The notes: a model not told the origin generated them from the sequence alone. A stretch of DNA of 64,000 bases from Flavobacterium agri (GCF_013401995.1 NZ_JACBJI010000007.1:124864-188863), one strand, 5' to 3'. Counted from the first letter of the stretch, positions 20,643 to 30,266 are shown. Numbers and translations: made by a program.

Positions 20643-20697
20643 AGTAGGTATTTGTGCTGTTTGGCAATATGATAATGCTTGGATAATCGACGGTATT

Positions 20698-21405
20698 ATG
20701 GAGAGAATTACGCGATCGGCTGTTGTGAAGTTTTTTATCGTGGCGTATTGTTGCCTTTCCGCAGTAGAAATAGCCGCCGAATATTTCTACGACCTGCCTT
20801 TAATCTGGGCCACCAAACCTTTTATGAATCCTTTGTTGGTGCTCATGTATTGGTTCTCGTCGCGAAAAGTGAATTTCGTATTCCTGCTCGCGCTGGCTTT
20901 CAGTTGGGTCGCGAATCTTTTTTTCATTACGCGCTCGCTCGATAGTGTCGCGATGGGCGCTTACCTGTTTCTGGGTTATCGCGTGCTGATCATTTACGTG
21001 GTTTTGCGCATCATAAGGTTTCCGGGATGGATTCCGGTTTTTCTGGGCAGTCTTCCGTTCGTGTTCATTTACCTGTATGTGATCAACGTGTCGCACGATG
21101 CGATCGGTGACGGGCTGTATATGTTCATCATGCAAGGATTGTTCATTTCGTTCCTGGGCGGATTGTCTGTAGGTAATTACATCCTGCAGTCGGAGGCCAA
21201 AAGTACGTTGCTGCTCATCAGCACCATGATGTTCGCCTTTACGCAATTCCTTTTCGTGATAAGGCTTTACTATCTGAATCTCAATATCTTTCAGCCGTTG
21301 TCGATGACGCTGTATGCATTGGGTCAGTTTATTCTTTGTAAATTCGTATTGATGGCCGAAAGAGGCGAGGAGAAGCCTGTTCGCGCTCCCGAGCTAACCG
21401 ATTAA
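20698..21405 (+). CDS. YhhN/TMEM86-like membrane protein, paralogue 2
   Basis: A 235-residue polytopic membrane protein with about eight hydrophobic segments and a short charged tail (MAERGEEKPVRAPEL). At the position where paralogue 1 has FIGDTIVL this protein has WVANLFFITRS, so the conserved acidic residue is absent. This argues for altered or lost catalysis if the family call is right. It has its own candidate promoter and is followed 10 bp later by paralogue 3. Confidence 0.55.
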   Translation: MERITRSAVVKFFIVAYCCLSAVEIAAEYFYDLPLIWATKPFMNPLLVLMYWFSSRKVNFVFLLALAFSWVANLFFITRSLDSVAMGAYLFLGYRVLIIYVVLRIIRFPGWIPVFLGSLPFVFIYLYVINVSHDAIGDGLYMFIMQGLFISFLGGLSVGNYILQSEAKSTLLLISTMMFAFTQFLFVIRLYYLNLNIFQPLSMTLYALGQFILCKFVLMAERGEEKPVRAPELTD

Positions 21406-21415
21406 TAAGCCGCTC

Positions 21416-22123
21416 ATGGTTTTCAGGCATGAAAATATCCGCATTACGATCATCGCCGCGCTTTATTTTGCGGTGGCGATAGCCGAAGTCATGTGCGAAT
21501 TGTATGCGTATAAACCGTTGATATACGTTTTCAAGCCGTTGATGCCGGCCATGCTCATGGTTTTGTATTTCAATACGTCCAGAAAGAGAAGCGCTTTGTT
21601 TTTTATTGTGATGACGTTGTCGCTGATCACGAATGTGCTTTTCATTCCCGATTCCCAAGATTTGCTGTTCTACGGATTGGTCGTCTTTCTCGCGCATCGC
21701 ATCCTGTTGCTTTACTACATTATCCGATTGCTCAAAATAAACGATTACATCCCGGCCATCATCGCGACGATTCCGTTCCTGCTTGTGTATTTTTACCTGT
21801 TCATGATTACGAACGGCATTCCCGAGAACAGTTTTGTCGTGCTGATTTTCCAGAATATCCTGATTTCGTTCATTTGCGGCATCGCTTTTTCGCATTATGT
21901 GATGCAGGACAGTAGACGGAATTCCTGGCTTTTGCAGTGCGGGATCCTTTTCGGCGCGCTGCATTTCATCGTATTTGTAGAGAAATTTTACCTTACCGGA
22001 TTCTCGCCGACCATTTTCCGTCCGATGGCGATGGGATTGAACGCGTTTGCGTTCTACACGTTCTACGAATTCGTGATGGCTACCGAAAAATCACACCGAG
22101 ATGACGCGCGAAGTATTGCTTGA
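21416..22123 (+). CDS. YhhN/TMEM86-like membrane protein, paralogue 3
   Basis: A 235-residue polytopic membrane protein more like paralogue 2 than paralogue 1: both share AxxAEVxxExYxxKPLxxxxKPxM near the start and a segment-by-segment match. The motif position reads LITNVLFIPDS, again lacking the aspartate. Its last 33 bases overlap the end of the convergent nucleotidase gene, so both coding sequences use the same DNA there. Confidence 0.55.
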   Translation: MVFRHENIRITIIAALYFAVAIAEVMCELYAYKPLIYVFKPLMPAMLMVLYFNTSRKRSALFFIVMTLSLITNVLFIPDSQDLLFYGLVVFLAHRILLLYYIIRLLKINDYIPAIIATIPFLLVYFYLFMITNGIPENSFVVLIFQNILISFICGIAFSHYVMQDSRRNSWLLQCGILFGALHFIVFVEKFYLTGFSPTIFRPMAMGLNAFAFYTFYEFVMATEKSHRDDARSIA

Positions 22124-23005
22124 TTTTCCGCTTTCGAAGTAAAAATCGATACGGCCCAGATTGATGCCGTAACAACCCGTCTGGTTTACCAAAACATCTT
22201 TTCCGTCGAGGTTTTTGACGATTGTCGGACGATCGAGAAACGTGTGCGTATGTCCGCCGATGATCAAGTCGATGTCTTTCGTCTTCGCGGCGAGCTTTAT
22301 GTCCGAAATCTTGTTTGGCTCGTTTTTGTAGTCGTATCCGATATGCGACAGGCAAATCACCAGATCGCAATTCTCGTCGTTTTTCAACCTGCGTGAGATG
22401 TCCTGTGAAATTTCGACCGGATCTAGGTATTTCGTTTCCTTGTAATTCCGAGGGTCGACAAGTCCCGCCAATTCGACGCCAAGCCCGAAAACACCCACTT
22501 TTATGCCGTCCTTGATCAAGATTTTGTACGGCTTCACCAATCCGTCGAGAATGGTTTTAGAGAAATCGTAATTAGCCGATACGAATCCGAATTTCGCGTT
22601 GGGCAATTGCTTGTAGAACCCTTCGATGCCGTTGTCGAAATCGTGATTGCCGAGCGTCGCCAGATCGTAACCCATCATGCTCATGAGCTTGAATTCGAGT
22701 TCGCCTCCGTAATAATTGAAATAAGGCGTTCCCTGAAAAATATCGCCTGCGTCGAGCAAAAGTACGTTCGGATTTTCCTTTCGGATGCTTTCGATGATCG
22801 CCGCACGTCTTGCCACACCGCCTTTGTTCGGGTTTTTCGGATGGTCGGCCGGAAACGGGTCGATATAGCTGTGCACGTCGTTCGTGTGCAGAATCGTCAA
22901 ATGCTTGGTTGCCGGCGCCGATGCAAAACTCTCGAGCGACAAGCCTCCGAAAGCCGCCAAAGCCGTTCCTGCGACACTTTTCTGTAAAAAATCCCTTCTG
23001 TCCAT
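22091..23005 (-). CDS. 5'-nucleotidase metallophosphatase half with Tat-type signal
   Basis: A 304-residue calcineurin-like phosphoesterase equal to the N-terminal catalytic half of UshA-type 5'-nucleotidases. Metal-ligand motifs are intact: LHTNDVHSY, LDAGDIFQG, LGNHDFDNG, LSHIGYD and GGHTHTF. The N-terminus MDRRDFLQKSVAGTALAAFG has a twin-arginine signal, suggesting folded export with metals bound. The substrate-binding C-terminal half is encoded by the separate gene just upstream (start three bases after that gene's stop). Confidence 0.93.
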   Translation of the reverse strand: MDRRDFLQKSVAGTALAAFGGLSLESFASAPATKHLTILHTNDVHSYIDPFPADHPKNPNKGGVARRAAIIESIRKENPNVLLLDAGDIFQGTPYFNYYGGELEFKLMSMMGYDLATLGNHDFDNGIEGFYKQLPNAKFGFVSANYDFSKTILDGLVKPYKILIKDGIKVGVFGLGVELAGLVDPRNYKETKYLDPVEISQDISRRLKNDENCDLVICLSHIGYDYKNEPNKISDIKLAAKTKDIDLIIGGHTHTFLDRPTIVKNLDGKDVLVNQTGCYGINLGRIDFYFESGKSSNTSRVISV

Positions 23006-23008
23006 AGC

Positions 23009-23803
23009 TTATTTTTCGACGGTTATCCTTGGGTTGGTCGGTGCGGTAATGGTCGTGGCCTGTTTGAAATAATCGATAAGCACGTTGCGCAGTTTATAAT
23101 CGAGCGGATACGATTTCGCCCCTTTAGCGAAAAACACCATGTTGTCGCCTCCCAAATACAGGTAATCGTTGGTCACGCAATAATACGTGCGGTTCTCGTC
23201 GAACGGCTGTCCGGCGATCACGATGTTTTTAGCCGTTCCGTCTTTGCCGATCGTGAACGAAATTCCCGAAAGCGGATGCGGTTTCTTCTCGGCGATGATG
23301 TAATTCAACATTTCGGCAATCTGTCCCGATTTCATTTCGGCCACAATGCACGCATTTTCGAACGGCATGATCTCGTAAGCGGTTTTCATCGTGACGTTTC
23401 CGGCAGCAATGATCGAACGCACGCCGCCAGCATTGAGCATACAGAAATCGATGTGCTTGTTTTCGCGTTTGAGGAATACCGAATCGCATTTCTGCAACGT
23501 CACATCGGCGAAAAGGTTGCCGATCGGCGTTTGCCATTGTCCCGATTTGTCAAGAGTTACGGGCGCCGTTGCCAAAACTACCGCCATGTCAGCCTCGATG
23601 TGGTCGTGGAAAGGTTTGATGAACGAGGCGATTTCGGCATCCTCGCCTTTATCGGCAGTCACACCGATTTCCTTGCCTTCGATAAGGGTCACGACCTGCT
23701 TTTTGGGAGCGCACGAAATGACACAACAAAATGTTAATAATACAACAAAGGCTTTCAAGGCATCGTTATAGTTTGTTAGCTTTACCGCTGGTAATCGCAA
23801 CAT
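23009..23803 (-). CDS. 5'-nucleotidase C-terminal domain lipoprotein
   Basis: A protein of up to 264 residues with the UshA-type C-terminal domain (GNLFADVTLQ, CMLNAGGVRS, YEIMPFENACIVAEMKSGQI, VTNDYLYLGGDNM). The N-terminus has a lipoprotein signal ending CCVISC. Two starts are possible: ATG at 23803 or TTG at 23758, which gives a more typical signal (MKAFVVLLTFCCVIS). It precedes the metallophosphatase half by three bases, so the two products probably form one two-subunit envelope nucleotidase. Confidence 0.88.
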   Translation of the reverse strand: MLRLPAVKLTNYNDALKAFVVLLTFCCVISCAPKKQVVTLIEGKEIGVTADKGEDAEIASFIKPFHDHIEADMAVVLATAPVTLDKSGQWQTPIGNLFADVTLQKCDSVFLKRENKHIDFCMLNAGGVRSIIAAGNVTMKTAYEIMPFENACIVAEMKSGQIAEMLNYIIAEKKPHPLSGISFTIGKDGTAKNIVIAGQPFDENRTYYCVTNDYLYLGGDNMVFFAKGAKSYPLDYKLRNVLIDYFKQATTITAPTNPRITVEK

Positions 23804-23810
23804 TATTGAC

Positions 23811-23818
23811 TAAATTTA
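23811..23818. promoter_or_regulatory. Shared palindromic -7 element between divergent genes
   Basis: TAAATTTA is its own reverse complement and fits the -7 pattern (last G replaced by A) in both directions. It lies 8 bp from the ATG at 23803 and 18 bp from the ATG at 23837. No -33 TTG at proper spacing on either strand. Confidence 0.35.
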
Positions 23819-23836
23819 CAAGCAGGTAAAAGTAAC

Positions 23837-24355
23837 ATGTTTTTGAACTCACTGAAGAATCTTTTCACGAAAAAAATCGTTAAAAAAAGCCTCGCCAATG
23901 TTAAGCCTGGCGCTTCGGGAGAGAAGATAAACACGGTCGGGATCGTGTTCGACGAGAGTTATTTCCATGAAAAGGAAGCCATTGTCGAAGCGTTGTCGGA
24001 GCAAGGCATTTTACCGCAAAACACAGACGTTCTCGTGTTCAAGAACCGCATCAGGAAAAATGAGGTTTTCGATTATCCGGTTTTCAGCCATAAGGATTTG
24101 AGCTGGCAGGCGACTTTCCGGAATTCCGACGTGAAGGCGTTTATGGAAAAGCCGTTCGATTTGCTCATCAATTATTACGATGTCGAGAAATCGGCGTTGA
24201 TGGTCGTTACGAATCTGTCCAAAGCAAAGTTCAAGGTCGGATTCGCGTCGGTAAGCAAAAAGCTCAACCATTTCATGATCGATACGACGGCAGAACGCCA
24301 CGAAGTTTTTACATCCGAATTATTCAAATACCTGAAAATACTTAACAAACTATAA
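23837..24355 (+). CDS. Conserved Bacteroidota protein linked to dapA (DUF6913-like)
   Basis: A 172-residue soluble protein without export signal: basic N-terminus ([15 protein letters not shown]), then an alpha/beta region with [45 protein letters not shown] and [10 protein letters not shown] associate it with a Bacteroidota family usually found next to dapA; function unknown. It ends two bases before dapA and is divergent from the nucleotidase pair. Confidence 0.78.
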   Translation: MFLNSLKNLFTKKIVKKSLANVKPGASGEKINTVGIVFDESYFHEKEAIVEALSEQGILPQNTDVLVFKNRIRKNEVFDYPVFSHKDLSWQATFRNSDVKAFMEKPFDLLINYYDVEKSALMVVTNLSKAKFKVGFASVSKKLNHFMIDTTAERHEVFTSELFKYLKILNKL

Positions 24356-24357
24356 CC

Positions 24358-25257
24358 ATGCAATCACTGATCGGGACGGGCGTCGCGCTTGTCACACCAT
24401 TCAAGAAAGACTTTTCGGTAGATGTCGAGGCGCTAGAGCGTATCGTGAACTTCCAGGTCGAAAACGGAATCGATTACCTCGTCGTGCTCGGAACTACGGG
24501 CGAAAGCGCTACGTTGACCAAAGACGAGAAAGAGCTCGTCATCAAAACGGTCATAAAGGCGAACGCGGGCAGATTGCCATTGGTTTTGGGCGTCGGCGGA
24601 AACAATACGGCCGAAGTCGTCGAAGAATTGAAAACACGCGACCTGTCCGATTTCGTGGCCGTGCTGTCGGTTTCCCCATATTACAACAAACCTACGCAAG
24701 AAGGGATTTACCAGCATTTCAAGGCTGTCGCCGAAGCGTCTCCGGTTCCCGTGATCCTATATAACGTTCCCGGACGGACTTCGAGCAATATGATACCTGC
24801 GACCGTAATCCGTTTGGCGAACGATTTCAAGAATGTCGTGGCGATTAAAGAAGCGGCTGGCGATATCGTACAAGCGATGCGTCTTATCCAAAACAAACCA
24901 GAAGGGTTTCTCGTGATTTCGGGAGACGATATCATCACTTTGCCGATGGTTTTGGCGGGTGGAAGCGGCGTCATCTCGGTAATTGCCGAAGGATTTCCAC
25001 GACAGTTTTCCGATATGGTTCGCCTTGGATTGGATAGAAAAGTTGACGAAGCTTACGAAATCCATTATCAATTGTCCGATGCCATCGATATGATTTTCGA
25101 GCAAGGAAATCCTGCCGGAATCAAGGAGGTTTTCAAAACACTCGGATTGAGTGGAAATACGGTTCGTCTTCCGTTGGTCAGCGCTACCGAAGATCTGGCT
25201 TCGCGCCTCGATGCGTTTACGAAAAAAGTCGCGGGTCAGGCCAAAGTAAACGCCTGA
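24358..25257 (+). CDS. dapA: 4-hydroxy-tetrahydrodipicolinate synthase
   Basis: Condenses pyruvate with aspartate semialdehyde, the first committed step to lysine and diaminopimelate. The 299-residue TIM barrel has GTTGES (45-50), Tyr135 in [11 protein letters not shown] and the Schiff-base lysine Lys164 in [10 protein letters not shown], plus VISGDD. It lies two bases after the 23837 gene, and bamD with its own promoter follows. Confidence 0.97.
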   Translation: MQSLIGTGVALVTPFKKDFSVDVEALERIVNFQVENGIDYLVVLGTTGESATLTKDEKELVIKTVIKANAGRLPLVLGVGGNNTAEVVEELKTRDLSDFVAVLSVSPYYNKPTQEGIYQHFKAVAEASPVPVILYNVPGRTSSNMIPATVIRLANDFKNVVAIKEAAGDIVQAMRLIQNKPEGFLVISGDDIITLPMVLAGGSGVISVIAEGFPRQFSDMVRLGLDRKVDEAYEIHYQLSDAIDMIFEQGNPAGIKEVFKTLGLSGNTVRLPLVSATEDLASRLDAFTKKVAGQAKVNA

Positions 25258-25278
25258 AATCCATCTGAAAATTAAATT

Positions 25279-25307
25279 TTGAAGTACTGATATAATGACT
25301 ACCTTTG
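25279..25307 (+). promoter_or_regulatory. Promoter of the bamD-rpoZ-coaBC operon
   Basis: TTG (25279-25281), an 18-base spacer, then TACCTTTG (25300-25307). The predicted leader to the bamD ATG is about 52 bases. Confidence 0.78.
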
Positions 25308-25365
25308 CGGTTGGTTTTTTCGAGCAGCTAAACCGCATGTTTTAAGAGCAAAACCATTTTTTTAA

Positions 25366-26160
25366 ATGAAGAAGATTTTCGTATTGTTGTTGTCCGCCGG
25401 TCTTTTGGTATCGTGCAGCGAGTATCAGAAAGCCCTGAAAAGCGAAGACAGCGGATTGAAATATGCCCAGGCCGAGAAAAAGTACGACCAAGGCAAATAC
25501 AGCAAAGCCATCCGTCTTTTCGAACAGATGGCCCCGAATTACAAAGGGAAGCCGCAGGCAGAGAAGATGTTCTACATGTTCGCCATGTCGTATTACAAGA
25601 CAGAACAATACTACCTTTCGGGTTATCAGTTCGAAACGTTCGCCGCGGGTTATCCGAAAAGCGAGAAAGCTGAAGAAGCCGCGTTCCTATCGGCCAAAAG
25701 CTACGCGAAACTGTCGCCGAGTTACAGCCTCGACCAAGTAGACACGAACAAGGCGATCGATAAATTGCAGGCGTTCATAGACAAGTATCCGGATTCGGAA
25801 TTCCTTAAAGAAGCTAACGAAACCATGAAAGGGCTCCGTGAGAAACTCGAGAAAAAGGCGTACCTGATTGCTTACGGCTACAACAAGATTTCCGATTACA
25901 AGTCGGCAATCGTGGCCTTCGACAATTTCGTGGCCGACTATCCGGGAACGCCGTTCAAGGAAAAAGCATTGTATTACAGGCTCGATTCTTCGTATAAACT
26001 GGCTATCAACAGTATTCCAGCGAAAATGGAAGAGCGTTTGAACCAGGCCAAAGGCGCATACTCCAATTTATTGAAGTTTTATCCGAACACCGAATACAAA
26101 AAAGACGCCGACGAAATGTTGGCCAAAATCGAAAACGACTTAAAACAATTTTCTAAATAA
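25366..26160 (+). CDS. bamD: Outer-membrane assembly lipoprotein BamD
   Basis: TPR lipoprotein of the BAM complex, which inserts beta-barrel proteins into the outer membrane. The 264-residue protein has a lipoprotein signal (IFVLLLSAGLLVSC, Cys about residue 17), then five TPR-like repeats including YDQGKYSKAIRLFEQMAPNY and AEKMFYMFAMSYYKTEQYYLSG. Length and order match the BamD/ComL family. Five bases before rpoZ; the operon continues to recN. Confidence 0.95.
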   Translation: MKKIFVLLLSAGLLVSCSEYQKALKSEDSGLKYAQAEKKYDQGKYSKAIRLFEQMAPNYKGKPQAEKMFYMFAMSYYKTEQYYLSGYQFETFAAGYPKSEKAEEAAFLSAKSYAKLSPSYSLDQVDTNKAIDKLQAFIDKYPDSEFLKEANETMKGLREKLEKKAYLIAYGYNKISDYKSAIVAFDNFVADYPGTPFKEKALYYRLDSSYKLAINSIPAKMEERLNQAKGAYSNLLKFYPNTEYKKDADEMLAKIENDLKQFSK

Positions 26161-26165
26161 GAACC

Positions 26166-26483
26166 ATGGATTTAAAGAAGACGAATGCTCCGGTAAATAC
26201 CGTAACGTATAACAAGACTCAAATCGAGGAGGCTACCGGAAACATCTATGAAGCGATCACCATCATGGCCAAGAGAGCGAACCAGATCAATTCTGAAATC
26301 AAGAAGGAATTGACCGATAAACTGGAAGAATTCGCCACGTACAACGACAGCCTTGAGGAAATCTTTGAAAACAAAGAACAGATCGAGGTTTCGAAATTCT
26401 ATGAAAAACTTCCGAAGCCACACGCTTTGGCGGTTCAGGAATGGATGGACGAGAAAATCTACTATCGCGACACTACAAAATAA
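26166..26483 (+). CDS. rpoZ: RNA polymerase omega subunit, Rpb6-like
   Basis: A 105-residue small subunit that helps assemble RNA polymerase. The omega/Rpb6 core is recognisable (TGNIYEAITIMAKRANQINSE), with a longer C-terminal part ending EWMDEKIYYRDTT typical of the Bacteroidota form. The bamD-rpoZ-coaBC order supports the call. Confidence 0.9.
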   Translation: MDLKKTNAPVNTVTYNKTQIEEATGNIYEAITIMAKRANQINSEIKKELTDKLEEFATYNDSLEEIFENKEQIEVSKFYEKLPKPHALAVQEWMDEKIYYRDTTK

Positions 26484-26492
26484 GACCGTATC

Positions 26493-27701
26493 ATGTCGGT
26501 ATTAAGCGGTAAAAAAATCGTTCTGGGCATATCCGGCGGGATTGCCGCTTACAAAACAGCCTTTTTGGTGCGATCGCTCGTAAAGGCTGGAGCAGAAGTA
26601 AGAGTCGTGATGACGGATTCCGCGAAGGATTTTGTGACACCGCTCACGCTTTCGACCTTGTCCAAAAATCCTGTTTTGTCTTCGTTCTATAATGACGATG
26701 AAAAGGAAGCGGAGTGGAACAACCACGTCGAGCTCGGGCTTTGGGCCGATTTGATGCTTGTCGCGCCGGCAACGGCAAATACCTTATCAAAAATGGCAAC
26801 CGGGAATTCCGATAATTTCCTGGTTGCCGTTTATCTTTCTGCAAAATGCCCCGTGTATTTCGCGCCTGCGATGGATTTGGATATGTACAGGCATCCGTCT
26901 ACGCTCGACAGTTTCGAAAAACTCAAACAATTCGGGAACATCATGATTCCGGCAGAATCGGGCGAGCTCGCCAGCGGATTGGTCGGACAGGGCAGGATGG
27001 CCGAACCCGAACACATCGTTTCTTTTATCGAAGCCGATATCGAAAGGAAACTTCCGCTTCGTGGAAAAAAAATACTTGTTACGGCAGGCCCGACATACGA
27101 AGCTATCGATCCCGTGCGTTTCATAGGAAACCATTCTTCGGGAAAAATGGGTTACGACATAGCGAAAGCCGCCGCGTCTTTGGGCGCCCAAGTGATTTTG
27201 GTTTCCGGGCCGACGCATCTTACATTGGAAAAAGCAGGGATTGAATTGATTCGCGTGACGTCAGCAAAAGATATGTACGACGTTTGCCATGAACATTTTT
27301 CGAATGTCGACGTTGCAATCGCTGCGGCCGCCGTAGCCGATTATCGTCCTAAATTTCCGGCCGACCAGAAAATCAAGAAAGACGCTTCGGAATTCGTGAT
27401 CGAACTCGAAAAGACAAAAGATATCCTCGCTTCTCTAGGCGAAATCAAGCAACATCAATTCCTGATCGGGTTTGCGCTCGAGACCGAAAACGAAATCGAG
27501 AACGCCGAGAAGAAAATCCGCAAAAAAAACTTAGATTTGATTGTGCTCAATTCGCTGCGCGACCAAGGCGCCGGATTTGGCCACCAAACAAACAAAGTGA
27601 CTTTCATCGACAAAAATTTCAACCGTGAAGACCACGATTTGAAGACTAAGGAAGCCGTCGCTTTAGACATCATCCAAAAAGTAATTGTTCATTATGCGTA
27701 A
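26493..27701 (+). CDS. coaBC: Bifunctional phosphopantothenoylcysteine decarboxylase/synthetase
   Basis: Adds cysteine to 4'-phosphopantothenate and decarboxylates the product in CoA synthesis. The 402-residue protein has the N-terminal flavin-dependent decarboxylase (GISGGIAAYKTAFLVRSLVK, APATANTLSKMATG, PAMDLDMY) and the C-terminal synthetase (VTAGPTYEAIDPVRFIGNHS, SGKMG, AAAVADYRP, GFALETE). It overlaps the DUF4835 gene by eight bases. Confidence 0.97.
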   Translation: MSVLSGKKIVLGISGGIAAYKTAFLVRSLVKAGAEVRVVMTDSAKDFVTPLTLSTLSKNPVLSSFYNDDEKEAEWNNHVELGLWADLMLVAPATANTLSKMATGNSDNFLVAVYLSAKCPVYFAPAMDLDMYRHPSTLDSFEKLKQFGNIMIPAESGELASGLVGQGRMAEPEHIVSFIEADIERKLPLRGKKILVTAGPTYEAIDPVRFIGNHSSGKMGYDIAKAAASLGAQVILVSGPTHLTLEKAGIELIRVTSAKDMYDVCHEHFSNVDVAIAAAAVADYRPKFPADQKIKKDASEFVIELEKTKDILASLGEIKQHQFLIGFALETENEIENAEKKIRKKNLDLIVLNSLRDQGAGFGHQTNKVTFIDKNFNREDHDLKTKEAVALDIIQKVIVHYA

Positions 27702-28581
27702 GATATTTTCATTCATCGCGTTGGTTTCGTTCGCGTTTGTACAAGCCCAGGAACTCAATTGTACGGTGACCGTCAATGCCGAAAAGGTAGGGGCGACGAA
27801 CAATCAGGTGTTCAAGACCTTGCAGACGGCGCTCAACGACTTCGTGAACCGCACCGATTGGACGGGCCAGGGTTTTCAGTCGAACGAACGCATCAATTGC
27901 TCGATGTTCATCAACGTGACGGCTTACAATTCGGGAGCTTTCCAAGCGTCAATACAGGTGCAGTCGGGACGTCCGGTGTTCAATTCGAGCTATTCGTCAC
28001 CGGTTTTCAACTTCAACGACAAGGATTTCAATTTCGATTACGTAGAATTCCAGAATCTTACGTTCAATCCGAACAGTTACGATTCGAACCTGATTTCGAC
28101 GATCGCGTTTTACTGCTATATGATCATCGCCATTGATGGGGATACTTTTGCGCCTAACGGAGGTACGTCGAATTTCGAAATCGCCCAAAGCATCGCCAAT
28201 ATCGCCCAACAAGGTGGAGCGAAGGGTTGGAGTCAGGCCGATGGCACGCAAAACCGCTATTTCCTCATAAACGATATGTTGTCGACCACTTTCGAGCCGT
28301 TCCGCCAAGCTATGTACGAGTATCACTATTCGGGACTCGACCTGATGGCACAAGACCAAAAAGCGGGTAAAGAAGGAGTGAAGAAAGCGCTTGCGACATT
28401 GAATGAAGTGGCGAAAGTGCGTCCGAACGCGTTCCTTACAAGGATTTTCTTCGATGCCAAAGCCGATGAGCTCGTCGGGATTTTCTCGGGCGGACCGAAC
28501 ATTCCTATTGCCGACGTAGTCGAAAACCTCAATAAATTATCACCTCTCAACGCCAGCAAATGGGCGAACATCAAATTTTGA
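27694..28581 (+). CDS. DUF4835 secreted protein
   Basis: A 295-residue exported protein with a signal peptide (MRKIFSFIALVSFAFVQAQ), then LNCTVTVNAEKVGATNNQVF and a long conserved region including NRTDWTGQGFQSNERINCSM, typical of Bacteroidota DUF4835. Function unknown. The ATG at 27694 is preferred over 27685 by its signal peptide. It overlaps coaBC and is followed 32 bp later by recN, an order I believe is conserved in flavobacteria, which hints at an envelope role tied to this operon. Confidence 0.9.
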   Translation: MRKIFSFIALVSFAFVQAQELNCTVTVNAEKVGATNNQVFKTLQTALNDFVNRTDWTGQGFQSNERINCSMFINVTAYNSGAFQASIQVQSGRPVFNSSYSSPVFNFNDKDFNFDYVEFQNLTFNPNSYDSNLISTIAFYCYMIIAIDGDTFAPNGGTSNFEIAQSIANIAQQGGAKGWSQADGTQNRYFLINDMLSTTFEPFRQAMYEYHYSGLDLMAQDQKAGKEGVKKALATLNEVAKVRPNAFLTRIFFDAKADELVGIFSGGPNIPIADVVENLNKLSPLNASKWANIKF

Positions 28582-28613
28582 ACCGCCTTTGATGAAACTT
28601 TATACACGCCAAA

Positions 28614-30266
28614 ATGATCAGTCACCTCACCATCGAAAACTTCGCCCTTATTGAAAAACTCTCGATTGATTTTTCTCAAGGGTTTACCATCATAACCGGT
28701 GAAACGGGCGCCGGAAAATCAATTCTTTTAGGTGCTTTGGGCCTGGTTCTGGGCAAACGCGCCGATTTGACATCCCTCAAGAACAAAGAGGAGAAATGCA
28801 TCGTCGAGGCGCATTTCAATCTCAAACCTTACGGACTCCAATCCTTTTTCGAACGCAACGATTTCGATTACGACGACGATACGATCATCAGACGTGAAAT
28901 ATTGCCGTCGGGAAAATCGCGCGCTTTCGTGAACGACAGTCCGGTCAACGTTCAGGATTTGCAGGAATTGGGCGCTTTTTTGATCGACATCCATTCGCAG
29001 CACCAAACCTTGTCGCTTTCCGAAGAGGAATTCCAGTTCAACATCATCGATGCCATCGGCGCGAACGACGAGCTGCTTTCGGATTACCGCCAAAAACTCA
29101 AGACGTACAAACATTCCAAATCGGAACTGTCGTCGTTGCAGGAAAATCTGCTGCAAACCCTTAAGGAGCACGATTACAACGTATTCCTTCTCGACGAATT
29201 GGTTTCGGCCAACTTAAAAGCCGGCGAGCAACAGGAACTCGAGGAGATTTACGAGCAACTCAATAATGTCGAATTCATACGCGAGCATTTGGATCGTTCG
29301 ATCGCTTTGGCCAACGAAGAACAAATCGGAATTCTCGGGAATCTTCGCGAGATGCGCCATTCGCTTCAAAAACTTTCGGGTTTTTCTGAACATTTCGGCC
29401 AGCTTTCCGAACGATTGGACAGCGCCGCGATAGAATTGGACGACATCGCTTCCGAAATGGAACGCGCCGTTCGCAATTTGAACCAAGATCCGGAGCAACT
29501 CGAATCGGTGAACCAAAAACTTCAGGCGATTTACAACTTACAGAAAAAGCACGGAGTGCAGACGGTAGAGGAGTTGCTCGAGATCCAAAGCGAACTTCAA
29601 AGTAAAACGTTGTCGGCCGAGGAAATCGAGTCGCGAATCGAACAACTGCGTTCCGAAATTTCGGATCTCGAAACGCAATTGGATGCCGTAGCCGAACAAA
29701 TCCACATCAAGAGAGAGAAAGCGATTCCGGTGCTCGACAAAAAACTCGCCGATATTTTGGCACAGCTCGGCATGCCCGATGCGCGTTTCCAGATACAAGT
29801 CGTGCTTTCTTCCGATTATCATACCAACGGAAAGGACGATCTCCAATTCCTGTTCGCGGCCAACAAAGGCTCTCAGTTCGGAAGTCTCAAAAAAGTCGCT
29901 TCGGGCGGAGAGATGTCGCGTATCATGCTTGCGGTGAAATCGGTCTTGGCCGAATACTCGAATCTTCCGACAATCATTTTTGACGAGATCGATACAGGCG
30001 TTTCGGGAGAAATCGCGCATAAAATGGCCGAAATCATGGCCGGAATGAGCAAAAAGATGCAGGTTTTCGCGATTACGCATCTTCCGCAGATCGCGGCAAA
30101 AGGCGATCGCCACTTCAAAGTCTACAAAAGTTCGAAAGGCGACAATACGACTTCCGAAATCAAACTGCTTGATAAAGAGCGGCGAATCGTCGAAATCGCG
30201 CAGATGTTGTCGGGTTCTGTCGTTTCAGACTCGGCTATTAATCACGCCAAGGCCTTGTTGAACTAA
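28614..30266 (+). CDS. recN: DNA repair protein RecN
   Basis: SMC-like ATPase of double-strand break repair. The 550-residue protein has the N-terminal ATP site GETGAGKSILLGALGLVLGK, IDIHSQHQTLSL, a long coiled coil (about 150-370), the ABC signature VASGGEMSRIMLA and Walker B IIFDEIDTGVSGEIA, followed by FAITHLPQIAAKGDRHF. The final 12 bases overlap the fabV promoter. Confidence 0.97.
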   Translation: MISHLTIENFALIEKLSIDFSQGFTIITGETGAGKSILLGALGLVLGKRADLTSLKNKEEKCIVEAHFNLKPYGLQSFFERNDFDYDDDTIIRREILPSGKSRAFVNDSPVNVQDLQELGAFLIDIHSQHQTLSLSEEEFQFNIIDAIGANDELLSDYRQKLKTYKHSKSELSSLQENLLQTLKEHDYNVFLLDELVSANLKAGEQQELEEIYEQLNNVEFIREHLDRSIALANEEQIGILGNLREMRHSLQKLSGFSEHFGQLSERLDSAAIELDDIASEMERAVRNLNQDPEQLESVNQKLQAIYNLQKKHGVQTVEELLEIQSELQSKTLSAEEIESRIEQLRSEISDLETQLDAVAEQIHIKREKAIPVLDKKLADILAQLGMPDARFQIQVVLSSDYHTNGKDDLQFLFAANKGSQFGSLKKVASGGEMSRIMLAVKSVLAEYSNLPTIIFDEIDTGVSGEIAHKMAEIMAGMSKKMQVFAITHLPQIAAKGDRHFKVYKSSKGDNTTSEIKLLDKERRIVEIAQMLSGSVVSDSAINHAKALLN

